A stretch of DNA of 64,000 nt from Acanthornis magna (Eukaryota; Chordata; Aves; Passeriformes; Acanthizidae). The stretch covers positions 4,278,001 to 4,342,000 of the forward strand of contig JAWUZG010000159.1 in NCBI GenBank assembly GCA_036785705.1, in the 5' to 3' direction. Shown here in pieces: positions 28,484 through 39,858 of this stretch. The number at the start of each line of letters is the position of its first letter. The stretch's first letter is position 1. The position numbers and the translations under genes were made by a program. The notes under the pieces were generated by a model, which saw only the letters and a list, made by a program, of their open reading frames with translations, searched no databases and had not been told where the DNA came from.

Positions 28484-28489
28484 TTTATT
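28484..28489 (-). promoter_or_regulatory. LTR polyadenylation signal AATAAA
   Basis: TTTATT on the forward strand is AATAAA in the direction of the LTR. It lies about 75 bases from the LTR's 3' end and about 105 bases downstream of the TATA-like motif, the spacing expected for a compact R region. Confidence 0.75.
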
Positions 28490-28592
28490 AGGGTAGAGGG
28501 TTCTTGGTGGTCGGGAGGGAGAGCAGGGGAAGGAGGGTCATGTCCGTAGGTGGCATGAGGACAAAATGGCGCCGAGTGCCTGGGAGCGCCCG

Positions 28593-28600
28593 GTTAAGTA
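28593..28600 (-). promoter_or_regulatory. LTR TATA-like box TACTTAAC
   Basis: This reads TACTTAAC in the sense of the element, with a GC-rich segment and GGCGCCATTTTG just downstream, where transcription would begin. A second TATA-like string (TATATATAT) lies further upstream at 28701-28711, but it would give an unusually long R region, so the proximal motif is preferred. This is inference from spacing. Confidence 0.5.
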
Positions 28601-28613
28601 GGGAAGGGGTTGA

Positions 28614-28700
28614 CCAATGAGGGAAGAGGGAGAGGGCGGTACAAGCATACATGAACCAATCCGAACGCAAGAGGGGAGGGTACAATTCAAATCAGCCAAT
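28614..28700 (-). promoter_or_regulatory. Three regularly spaced inverted CCAAT boxes in U3
   Basis: CCAAT occurs on the forward strand at 28614-28618, 28656-28660 and 28696-28700, so it reads ATTGG in the element's sense. Starts are 42 and 40 bases apart, about four helical turns each. CCAAT/Y-box elements upstream of the TATA region are common in retroviral LTRs. The even spacing suggests factors bound on one face of the DNA, which is inference. Confidence 0.6.
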
Positions 28701-28767
28701 GATATATATAACGGTAGGGAAGAATCCAGAGGAATGGGCGGATCCAGGCCCTAGGCACGCCTCAAAG

Positions 28768-28910
28768 CCCGCCCAGGCAAGGCCCTATACCCCAACGAGC
28801 GTCAGCCTGGGAGGCGAAGGGCGGACCCAGCTCCCGCCCAGGCAAGGCTCTCTTCCCTAAGGGGTGAGAAGATAAGGAGCATTGGCCTGGGAAGAAGAGG
28901 GGCGATCCTC
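28768..28910 (-). repeat. Imperfect duplication in distal U3 (enhancer-like)
   Basis: A 16-base string beginning CCCGCCCAGGC occurs identically at 28768-28783 and 28833-28848, 65 bases apart. Each copy is followed by a CCTGGGA...GAAG...GGGCGA segment (from about 28806 and 28886). The longer second unit carries an extra GA-rich stretch between the two parts. Position in the upstream half of U3 and two-copy structure fit a duplicated enhancer, a common feature of retroviral LTRs. Confidence 0.7.
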
Positions 28911-28914
28911 CACA

Positions 28915-28920
28915 TGCTGA
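28915..28920. repeat. Right target-site duplication of the LTR
   Basis: TGCTGA here matches the left copy at 28403-28408 exactly and follows directly on the terminal CA of the LTR. Confidence 0.9.
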
Positions 28921-31900
28921 TACCTTTCCCCGTTGTTCCCTGAATTCCATAAAAACACAGTGCTGAAGCAGCCTGTATCAAACTGAGCCAACAAAGAGGA
29001 TCCAGAGGGATGACATTTAAAAGTTGAACCAATACATGCTTTTTTATGAAAACCAGTTTTTATGATGCTGCCACATGATCTCCTCTGGAAGAGGATATTT
29101 TATTTTCCAAACCTATTATGCTGACTTTCTATGCAAACTTGATTAAAAATAGAAGACATATTTTGGAAGCAAACTCTAAATGATTTTTGTATTTGAAAAG
29201 AAAATGTAATTATTTTTTAAATGCCTTGACTTTTCCTCAGCCAAAAAAACCCCAAAAACAGCCCACCTTAAAGGCATCACCTTATAAGTTAAACCCTGAC
29301 TCACCTTGTGGCTAAACCATAAACCAGCTGGACATCATTGGTGACAATTCCTGAAAACATCTGTGCTCCTCCTTCTGGGATTTACTACAAAACCTGATCA
29401 GCACGAGAGGACTCTAAGCAGCAGAAGGGAAATGCAGTGCCTCTAGACAGCTGATTGCACATTTGTGTCTAATGGCAAAGCTTATAGAGCAATATAGCCC
29501 CTTCTTTATTTAGGAACATTGGATCCTGTTCTGGAAAACACCTCAGTGATGGCTATACAGAGCTCTCTCCTGCTGCAAGCTACCATATTTTACATGTTCC
29601 CTCTTATAAACCAGAATTAATTTGCTGTAATGTAATATGAGGATCAAAATTAGAACAATATTTTCATCTTCTCCTCAGTCAGTTTGTTTCATCTAAAAGA
29701 AAAATCACAGCTTGAGCTGTGTAATCTCAGCCAAAGATAAATCTCAGTTTATTATGTATCAAGACTTCCTAGGAAGCCATTTGGCTGAATTAAGCTCATC
29801 CTTCCTTTTTTGTGACAACTCATGTCATGACATTAAAGGTCATGTTCCTTCCTTTCTGTCACTTTAAATTATGCCATCAATATCAAGAAATGATTCAACA
29901 GAGAATGTAATAAATGCTACAGAATTATTAAAATCATGCTAGGTGGCTGCTTTTCAAACACTCCTGCGGCTCCTTTTATGATTTCAGCTAACACTTCCCG
30001 TTCTTAACAGGAAAAACAGGTGCCTGGAATATAATGGGAAATAAGTTGAGGATGTAAGTCTGGGGAGGAGGAGGAACTCAAATTCCAGTCACGCCGTGCC
30101 TATAATCACAGCAATAGCACCACGCACGCATTCATTAAGGAAACATTCAGTTATCCTCTTCGCAATCACGTTTAAAATGATTTAGCTCAACACTCTATCC
30201 CCAAAAGCATACATCTGGACTAAAATAAGAAATAAATAATTTAAAGGGATAAATGTTTATTGAAAACATTTGCATCTGACTCAATCAAGTGCTTGGTTGT
30301 TACTTCTCAGTATCACTATTTTACTTCCATGTTGTTCTTCGGCTTTTAAATGAGAAATTTAGGTTTCATTTTTCAAACAAATCACCTTTCTGTTTTCCCC
30401 AACCTTCTGGCGGAGAGTCTCAATCTTCTTGCTAGAAGATGACTTGGGGTTCCCCACCAGAAACACAAATTGAAGGAATAATCCAAGTGTAAGCACCATT
30501 TATGTTAACAGTTGTGCTAAACCAACCTGGAGAATTAAGTGCCACACAGCAGCAGAATGTGTGTGCTCCCCTTGTCGGAGAAAGCAGCAAGAACTCTGGG
30601 AGAAGGAAATGAAACAATTTTTTAATGTGGCTGCAGATTGAGATATGGCTCTTTTCCACAGGTTTAATTAGTATGGAGGCAGAGATTCCCATTTTGTAAT
30701 TTCTCTTCCTTAATTGATTCGTAGTTCTATTTTTGAGTTAAAATTCTGCATCCAACTACGCATATTGCAGGTCCCAGGAAGCAGAAACAAAGTCATTTGA
30801 AGAATAGCTGAGCAGCTCACTATGACATGGATAAAGGTGAATAAAGAATTTGTTGTTTAAATAGATGAAATACACACAAGGTTGTGGGGAGTAGGAATAT
30901 CAAGGGAGAAGAACCTTTCAGTAGCACTGGGTTTGGAAAGACCAAGAGAAAAAAAAAGAACAAACTGAAGAGCACAGCAGTGAAAAGAAGGATGAGAGGA
31001 GGGGAAGGGAAAGTCACAGCAGAGGCAGCAGGACAGTGAGCAAAGGCTGCCCCAGTGATCTGCAAAATAAACCTTCACACACACAGAGCTCCTGGAGTCC
31101 ACCCCAGCCAAGGGACGCTGCTGATGTTTTTCAAGTGGTGAGATCTGGTAGCTCTTCTTGTCTCTCCCGCCTGGAAGTACTTTTTTTTTGTCCCTGCAGC
31201 TTCCAGCAAGATTTCTACCCAGTGCTGAAACACTTCTCTTACCCTTCCCTTCGTCCCTTTTATCTTTCCCCTTTAGGTTTTCTCTCCTGCAGGAGCGATG
31301 CCAGGGATGGGCACACTCAGGACTGAGAGCCACTTGCTGCAGCCTCTCCTGCTGAAAGCTGGGAGGAAAAACCAGCACGAGAAGCCTTCTCACTGCCTCT
31401 TAGCGAATTTCCACTGTTTTAACCCCAATGCCAATCCTAACCCTTCCCCTTTGCAGCTGAAATTCCAGTATTTCTGGGGGAAGAGGGTTTGCCTCAGAAA
31501 AAGAACCAGACAAGACAGTTTTGCTGTATTCATTCTAAGTTGTATTCTTGAATACCTCTGAGCATCCAACTTCAAATCTAATTGTCTGAAGGACAAATTG
31601 GAAGAGCTACAGAGGATCTGTTACATAATGAAATATTATTTTCTAAAACAGTCATAGAGAAAATGTTTTATTTTTTCGTGATGAAAGAGGTAGATAGAAT
31701 ATTTTGAAACGGAGCTTGAAAATTCATTGCTTTACATCCAGAATGTTCCAGCAATTTTTATTTTTGTTTAGTACCATCCTTTACCTCTTTTTTCCCTCAA
31801 TCACATCATCAGATCATTGTGAACTGATGTGTTTAGTTTCCAGCCACACACATTTTCCTGCCTAGGAAGCAGTGCCTATAAAACTTCCTGTTCTTTCTAC

Positions 31901-34900
31901 CCAGCAATTACAGGCAACATCACTTGAGAAATTTAGATATAAAGGAAGCACAAGGACTTCCTTTGTCTCCCAGCGAAGCTTCACCTCCAGAAAAATCAAG
32001 ACAGATCCTACAAACTCTTTTGTGTATAAGTCCATTCAGGCAAATCTTCTTAATAAAGTCAGTATTTCAATTATAAAGCCAGCAACTACTCACATGTAAA
32101 GTTTTACAGTGCTAAACCCACTGAAAAATGACGATGATGCAGAACCATCAAGCTGTATTATAGGCTTAGCTCTCAAAATATTTGGATTTCATTAGCTCAG
32201 CAATGAGGCTTCCCCTGCATGCTAATCATTCATTAATGCACCTCTCCTTAGAGAGAGGACCAAGTCAAACATGTTCCTTCTAATTTGATTTTAAAGGAAC
32301 ATATATTATATATGTGAACTACATATAGTTTTAGACCTCAAGAAATAATCAGCAATAGCTCATTGGGCCATCATATTCTGCAGGGAATCTTACACAATGA
32401 AGAGAAAAAAACTCTGAATAATTTACACTAAAATCTGCTTGATTTACAACCTTCTGTTCTATCTCTGTGGGAGACAGCTATGGCAATGAATCCTCGCAGT
32501 AAATCTACATTTAACAAAAGAAGTTACTAAGCTCCGAAGACTGGCCAGTCCAACTTCAATAACCCTGCCAAGGAGATAACTAAATCCCAGAGACTGCGGG
32601 AAAGAACACAGAGAGCTGTTCTGTTATCTGATTTAAGCTCCAGCCTGGCTGTATCCGAGTTGCCACGAGGCTGTAATGGATCTGACCCTGCTGTCTCAGG
32701 CAAACACAGAACAAAGGTTCCCAGGCCAAGGATCCCGCAATCAAAGTTTAAAAAGAAGGATAAAAACGAGCACTAGAATCCAAGGAAAAAGGAAACCAAA
32801 GCACGGCATCAGTGAGGGCTGCAGCAAGCCCTGCTGGTGCTGAATTTCTTACAGCAGAGTGTTTGAAGGAGCACAGAGGAGGAGAGGAGCACATCTCCCT
32901 GGAGGTTTCCAAGGAGCACGATCAGCCTGCCCCAACAGCTCACACTGAGCTGGGCAGTGCTGCTATCACCCACCAGCCTTCAAAACATCTGATTTGAAAA
33001 TTTCCACCTGCTCTGGAGGAAAACACTTAGCTTTTACACAGGGAAAAATGCCCCTGAACAAGCAAAGCATTTGCCAGAAGGTAGTGGGACTAAAGGCTGA
33101 GCAACACCCTCGTGTGGTGTAGCCCAGCTTGTAGAAAAGATTCCTTCCTAAGAAAACTGGGGACATTTAATGCATTTTTGGAGCTGTTGAAAGAAAAAAC
33201 AAACACCATTTAGGTTCTTAAATCCTACTGCTTAACAGGAGATGAATTCTTGAATATTCATTATCTTCCTGAATTGGAATAAGCGTTGGAAAATGAAAAA
33301 TCAGGAGATGGCAGAAACAGGGAAAACAGCCAGACTTCCTCCGTGTGAAACATATGTGTTAGTTTTGTTGAGAAATAAGGAGGAAGAAGTTCTTCAAATT
33401 GCAGCCCATAGGTGACTATTTACACGTACAAAACTCGCAGCGAGATCCTCGCCTTTCCTGCAGCCTATTCCTTGAGATCATTAATCACATCAATGACCCT
33501 GCTGCTTGCAGTGGGGAGCAGGGATCATCCCTCAGTGGGGCAGGCAGGAATTTGGCCTTGGAGAAGCTCCTGAGGACACTGGGCTGGTGGTACTGGCGAG
33601 GAGTTCCTCACTCTGGGGAATTGTTGGGTGGAGATCGCTGCTGATTTGGGGATGAACAACACAGACAAGAGCCATGAACACGGGAGAGTGTTTGTGATCC
33701 CTGCACAGGCAGCTTTGGGAGGAGGGAAAAGTCCCTCCCAAGGCTGCAGTCACTGGTGCTGGAGGTTTTTAACCCTAATCAACAAACCAAGTATGTGAGG
33801 ATCAGCTGCCAAGGGTCAGCTTTGGAAAGGATGTTTATTAAAGCTCTCCTCAAACAAAGGTGAAACAGATGAGAATAAAGCAGCTGCTGGAGGGAAGGGA
33901 TGCAGGATGTGGTACTGAAGAGGATGCTGAGAAACACAACTAAAATTACTCTGCTGAGACAGAGCATTTGGCTTGTGCGAGGTTTCAATGGCCAAGTTTA
34001 ATAAACTGTTTTTCTCAAGGAACAGAACTGTACAAGAATTGTAGGCACACAAGACTAAAGGCACTCAGATGTAGCTTTCCTCCTAAAAAAACCCAAACCT
34101 CTCAGAGGTATTCCATAATTTTATAACTTAAGATATTTATGAGGGAGAGAATATTGGCATTCTGTATTTCTTATGCAATCAATTGTTTTATGCATTATCA
34201 TTATTCTGATTGGAAGGCTGAGCTCTGGAATAGCCTCTCGCCATTCCTTGGGCATTCTGATTATCTGCAGGAGAAAAGGACATGGGTGTTTTAAAGCAGA
34301 TATGTTTAGGTTCTGCTGAAATACCATGACAACCTTCAGAATTATTCACTTTCAAAGCTATTCCAGAATAATCGGTAAAGTAACATCAAATATTTCATAC
34401 CATTATGGCAGAAAATGAAAAGTGTTCCATTTCATGCTTAATTTATTTTGTAATTATAAATCTGTTGGTAAACAGTACCATAATAGGCTTTGCTTTGTGC
34501 CTGCTTTATGCTTCTGAATTCTTAGAGTTTTAATATGTTTTCAATACAAAAAACATGATAATAACTGCTCCGGGAAATGACTGGCTGGATGAGTTCATCC
34601 CTAAGTAAATTTTAGCATTAATCACATACACTTGCTAGTAAGGGACATTAAAAAAAAAAAAAACACAACAGATAGGAAACAGTCTGGCAATTTTTAAACA
34701 TCTGAATGATAACAGAGGTGATAATTTATGACTAGAACAGTTTAATATTAATTCTACCATAACAATAATCTTTTCAGAAAATGAGGAATTTTTAATTAAA
34801 ACCACTTTTTGTATAAAAATGTTAAACCAGTGCATAGGTGACATCTCACAAAGCCACAGTCTCATATTTTACTTACTTCATCTGCTATAGTCCTGAAAAT

Positions 34901-37900
34901 GAGAGTTTTGGCTTTCTCCTGACAAATTACTGAGTGCTTTGGCTTTTTGTTGCTCTTTTTGAAACTTCACAATCATTTAAGATAGGAGGGGTTGGTATTT
35001 AAAGGTTTATATTACCAAAATTACAGCATGTTAATTCATTAGACAGCCTCTACTGTATTCTGGGAGGAACACCTTTCGTTTCTTCTCTGTGGCAGCACAT
35101 TCTCCTCCCTGCAGCAGGAACAGGCACAGTCTGCACAACTACACACAAGTCAATCATCAAAAACCCTTCCTATCCATATATGCAAAATGCGTGTGTAATT
35201 AGAAATATATTCTGAAAAAGTGTCTGTTCTTTGAGTCTTTGCTCGTGTCTGCATTCAACCTTTATTGCCGAAGGTATCATCGCGCCCTCTGCTATTTGTA
35301 GCGCACCCTGAGTAATTTCACATTTGCCGAGCTGTTAACAACTTCACCCCCGGCTCCCGCAAGAATTTGCAGAGCACACGGATATTGGAACTCCTGCACC
35401 AGCAGAAACAAACACAAATATTTGCCAGGATCAGGAAGCCTCCCTGGTTTGGTGACAGGCATTAGGAAATCCTGGCTTTGCATATAAGATCAGAAGTTCG
35501 GTTTACACGGCCTTGCACACAAATTCACCCAGGCTGGCATTTCAGCTTAGGTCAAGAGGAAAGTTCAAGTAGTCAGCTCCTTTCTGTCGTTAAATAATTT
35601 ATCAGCACAACTGCACGGCACACTCCAAGGCTCTTCCATCACTGCACCTGGAGTGAAAAAGGCAAATCTGCCAGGCTGGATTGGAGGAGAGCTGCTCCCC
35701 TTCCTGCGAGGGGACTGCGCTGAATGCAGATGGAAAGGGCAGTCCGGGCAGGAGTTTATGGAGCAGAGTGAGCACTGTGGAAATTTCTGACTGAAATCTG
35801 TCAGGACTGCACAACCCTGAGGATTTTAGGGAGATGGCAAGTTGGTGGTCACCCAAATAAATCAAACCATCGGCAGCACAGAGCGACTCCAGCTGCAGGA
35901 GGGAATTCCCTCACAGGCTCCCTCTCCCACCAAACTTGCTCCTGAAAAACTGTCAGGAAGGGACTGCATAACTCAGTAATGAAATACATATTTAAAATAG
36001 TGTGAAATAACAGAAAGAGAGTACACAGGGAAGGAGATACAGAAACTGAAGTCAAACTTCAAGCCAGAATTTAAGGTGCTTTTACATAAGCACATTGCCC
36101 ACAAGTTTAAAAAAAACAGTCTTAAAAATATTGTCCTTGATTATAACAGAATATTTTATAGAAAAAAAATTAACAGCTAATCTTTTCAGGCTTACTTCTT
36201 TCTTTATTTACTGGAGGAGTAAATACCTTTATTTTATATTGATACCTTTCTACATGCAAACATCTGGCTTTATTTTTCAAATTCCGGTTTATATCCCCTA
36301 CCTTTTGTCAAGATTTAAAACTGATTAGGATAATGCTCTAGTTCTCATTTTGTTTCTTAGAAACATTTTAATACCTTTTGATGTCAGGACTATGGCCAAG
36401 CCGACAACTGTATTCTGTTGTATTTTAAATTAACTTCTGTTATCCAAACCAAGGAAAGAAACAGCTACATTTAAGATTAAAATTCCATGTTAAACTTTTG
36501 CAGTGTGGTAAAATTCTGAAGTTTGAGAACTTAATTGTTAATCTAGGATATGATTAAATTATTTTTGTTTATATACTTTACTATTATACTTATTACATTA
36601 ATCAAATTATTCCATGTATAACAGGAGAAATAAAAAATGAAATTGCATAATTGCAAAAATTATTCATGAGCATATTGCTGTATGAACTAATCCTAACATT
36701 TTAGTTGAGCTGTACATGACGGTCCAAAAATTTTCATCATTACCTTCATGAATTTTCCTTACCAAGAAGTGATTACCCATCATTCATAATTTACTATTCC
36801 CCTGAAAATAAAAGAACCCCCAGAACTGTAAATGAGGCAGAAGCTCTAAGGAACTGATTATGAAAGCAATAGTGGAATGGAAAAAGGGAATGGTTTTGAA
36901 ATCAGAATGGCCAAGTCAGGGTTGAGAGTCAGTGAGAGTGGAGTTACTCTTTTTTTTCCTCTTTCCTGCAAGCAGAGCAGCTCTAGAATCTGCTGAGAGA
37001 ACAATTTGTCCAGGGAGATAACAAATACATTTAACAGTTATGCCTCTATGTGTTTATCTGTGCATGTATATTCAAGCAAAAGCAACTTAAGGAAAAAGGG
37101 TATTTAACTGGGTAATTTCTTTGCAACAAATTATTGCACTAACTCCGTGAAAAGTTATTAAAGTGATTCTAATTTATGTATTAACAAAATATGCAAAGAA
37201 CACATATGCTATCTCTGTGTTTACTCAGTACACAGGGATCCTGATAACAGATTTTACTTTTGTCATTTCTTCCCTTTGCTCTCTTCATAAGAACAGTTTC
37301 AATTCCAAAAATCTTTGTGGAACTATCTCCACACTATGAGAGTAGCATCAAGAAAAATCTTTCTTTATGGCTATGAGGAAGATTTATTGGTATATTGCAT
37401 TTACAACAGCGTTTTCAAAATAGGAACCAAACCTTTGTTCAGTGAACATTCTGGGAATTATTCTAAGGAAAAAAAGATCTAAAATATGGAACTAAAAATT
37501 AGCCCTGTCAACTTGTCAAAATATTTGGATCAGTAGCCCTACTGTGCCTTTAAAAATGTTGAGGTTTCTAAAGTCCAAGACCTGCAATCTCGACCCCTCT
37601 GCGAGGATTTCACTAAACACCAGGTTCAGGTGCACAGGAATCTGGATGCCAAAGCTCCTCATTAACACAAAATGTGAATCGAATTTCACATCTCTTCAGG
37701 CAACAAAAGCCCCCAAATCACACCTGACCCCAGGCCTGTGTGGTCAAATGTACACAGGACTTCAATTGGATTGATTGAGAAAGGCTCTAGGTTTATTTTC
37801 TCTGTATCATCCGAGTAGGAGGTCATTTAAAAATCCTTTAGGCTGTGCATTTTAAATGATTTTGTCATGAGAAATTAATTTACAGGCTCATGGACTTTGC

Positions 37901-38493
37901 AGAAATGATAGATTCCTAAAGACTTTTTGAGCAGTGAATAATGAACTTTGCCAGCCTCCTCAACACTGACTGATTTAGTTTCCTGAATAAGTGAGGCAAG
38001 CGGTGGTCTTATCTCTGTGCTGAGGTCAAACGATTTCTGATTGGAAGCAGCAAGAATAAAAGATGGAAATTTCAGCCTTCCAAAACATCAGAACTCAGCA
38101 CAAGACCACACCACTCTCTCATACAGCAGCACAGCTCCATCTGAATGTCTTCAGCAGGAATTCTTGAGAATTAGAAACACGAGACCTTGGCTGAAATCTG
38201 GCAATGCAAAGCAAGAATTTTATTTCCCCTCCACACTGAGAAAAAAAAGATGTTTGAGATCTAAATGGTGTTAATTTTCTTCATATTTTGAAGCAATCCC
38301 AGGGTCAAGTTTTCAATTTTTGAAATAAAACCTCCTCTTTAACATGGAAGACTTTGTATCTAAACGCTATAAAGACTATCATTTGGGAATACCATTTTCA
38401 TTTCATCCTAATATCTCCTTCATTAAAACCTCTGCATCAATGCAAAGCAAATAAAAGATAATTTATATCTCTGACATCGCAAGTTGCTTTAGA
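28921..38493. other. Unique AT-rich sequence, no gene seen
   Basis: I recognise no interspersed repeat or gene. A run of 14 A lies at 34650-34663. A near-perfect AT palindrome with 8-base arms (ACATATAT/ATATATGT) sits near 32299-32315. A GC-richer, pyrimidine-biased pocket at about 30860-31390 carries a 178-codon reverse frame that I do not recognise and consider chance. The stretch is consistent with intergenic or intronic DNA. Confidence 0.55.
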
Positions 38494-38560
38494 GAATTTG
38501 AGAGTCATGAGAAGAATTAAATCTCTCATGAATTTGAGAGTCATGAGAAGAATTAAATCT
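38494..38560 (+). repeat. 31-bp direct duplication, 36-bp period
   Basis: Identical 31-base copies beginning GAATTTGAGAG and ending ATTAAATCT lie at 38494-38524 and 38530-38560, separated by CTCAT. No mismatch is seen between copies, so the duplication is young or maintained. Confidence 0.95.
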
Positions 38561-38653
38561 GTAGCATCAGCTTGTGCTTGGTAATGGGCCAAAATCTGGA
38601 CAGCTTTGATTGTTTGGAGGTGTTATCCTAAATCCAAATCACAACCATCTGCC

Positions 38654-38770
38654 TATACATATATATATTTATTTATTTTATATATTTATATATTTCTATA
38701 TTTCTATGTTTATATTTCATATATATTTATATTTATATATATGTATATATATGTATGTATTAATATATTT
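38654..38770. repeat. TA-rich low-complexity tract
   Basis: About 117 bases composed almost only of T and A, mixing TATA, TTTA and TATG units with no fixed period. It creates a tyrosine- and isoleucine-rich chance open frame. The tract is likely flexible, hairpin-forming and variable in length. Confidence 0.9.
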
Positions 38771-39840
38771 GTAAAATTTTTGCTCAATTTTGCTCAACGT
38801 TACAGCTCCAAAGGTCACCTGCTCCCAGCAGCCACACTCCAGCCATGTTGCCCCCTGCCATTATGCATTATAAATTCCATGATTCTTTGGAATACATGAA
38901 TTTATAGCCTCACTTTTGTCCCCAGCCCAGCTACACGGTGATGAATGAGATCTCAGACTAGATAGGTAAATAGAAAGAGGGTGAAGGATGGGAGCTTGCA
39001 ATGTATAATTTATTATAAGCGCCACAAAATACCAGTGCTGAGAGAAAACAAATTATTGGCTTCTCATGCAGTGACCATGAGAAGGTGATAAATATTTCAT
39101 TATATAGTACTCATCAGACATTTGAATAGCTCATCTGTCCCATTTATGCCAGCTAAAATGAATTCAACCTATCAGTGGCAAATGTATTTTTAATGTTTCT
39201 CTACCTTCTGTGGAAGGGGCAGCTAAAAAGTCCCTCTTCCCCAAGAATCACATTATTCATTTGATTACACACTGTAAACTGTTTATTTTTGAAGAGCCTT
39301 TTCTTGTTCAAACCAGCCCTTCACATCTTACAGAAATTTCGTGCCCAATGTTCATTCCACTTTCTAGGAAGCAGAAGTTACCAAAGCTGTTTTCCAAGCT
39401 GTGAGAACGTGGTCTTCTGATGGGAAAACACTTCTACTAAAATTAAAAAACATTTGGAAACACCTACGGGCTTCTCTTCCCTTCAGGAAAGAAAAGTCGA
39501 GCCAGATAACTCCAAGTGGCCTTTTGTAAGAAATATGATTATGAAATTCAGCGATTGCCTGAATTAAAAAGGCTCGTTTCAGTCGAACTGGTACCTGGTA
39601 CCTCTCAAGGCTGTGCACATTTCCTTTCCAGTGGGGAGCAGAACTTTCAGAGATGCTGAGGAGCTCCAACAGGGCCATGAAGTGACAAGACTCTGCTACA
39701 AATGACTCCTGAGAATGAGCCATTGGCAGCCCTGGTTACCGAGGCCCAGCTCCTCTCCTTGGAATCCTGCAAATGCTATCAAAATTCCATTTTTGCTGCC
39801 CTTGCTGCTCTTGACTCCAGGACTGTCAACTATTACAAGC

Positions 39841-39858
39841 AAAAAAAAAAAAAAAAAA
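39841..39858 (+). repeat. Poly-A run (18 A)
   Basis: An uninterrupted run of 18 A, the longest mononucleotide run seen in the window. The preceding sequence is not a recognisable SINE, LINE or processed transcript. Confidence 0.9.

Larger units (their letters stand above)
28409..28914 (-). mobile_element. Solo LTR of an endogenous retrovirus, class II-like
   Basis: A 506-bp element starts TGTTGCAG and ends CTCCACA on the forward strand. It has TG/CA termini and is flanked by an exact 6-bp duplication (TGCTGA). It reads on the minus strand. AATAAA lies at 28484-28489, a TATA-like TACTTAAC at 28593-28600, and three ATTGG (inverted CCAAT) boxes at 28614-28618, 28656-28660 and 28696-28700. This order implies U3 at roughly 28570-28914, R of about 100 bases and a short U5 ending at 28409; the U3/R/U5 borders are inferred. 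No primer-binding site, gag, pol or env sequence lies next to it, so this is the usual relic left when two LTRs recombine. The intact ends and exact duplication suggest a fairly recent insertion. It is GC- and CpG-richer than its surroundings. Assignment to class II rests on the duplication length, and I do not name a family. Confidence 0.92.

Noticed and set aside
28701..28711. TATATATAT string as the LTR TATA box
   Set aside because: It would place the start site over 190 bases before the polyadenylation signal and upstream of all but one CCAAT box. The TACTTAAC motif at 28593-28600 fits LTR spacing better.
30857..31393. 178-codon reverse open frame
   Set aside because: The opposite strand is also open and pyrimidine-biased. 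The translation has a low-complexity character and no family resemblance.
38606..38899. 97-codon forward frame rich in tyrosine and isoleucine
   Set aside because: It is translated from the TA-rich low-complexity tract and is an artefact of base composition.
39841..39858. Poly-A run as the tail of a retroposed gene or SINE
   Set aside because: The preceding bases show no SINE promoter boxes, gene similarity or flanking duplication that I could identify.
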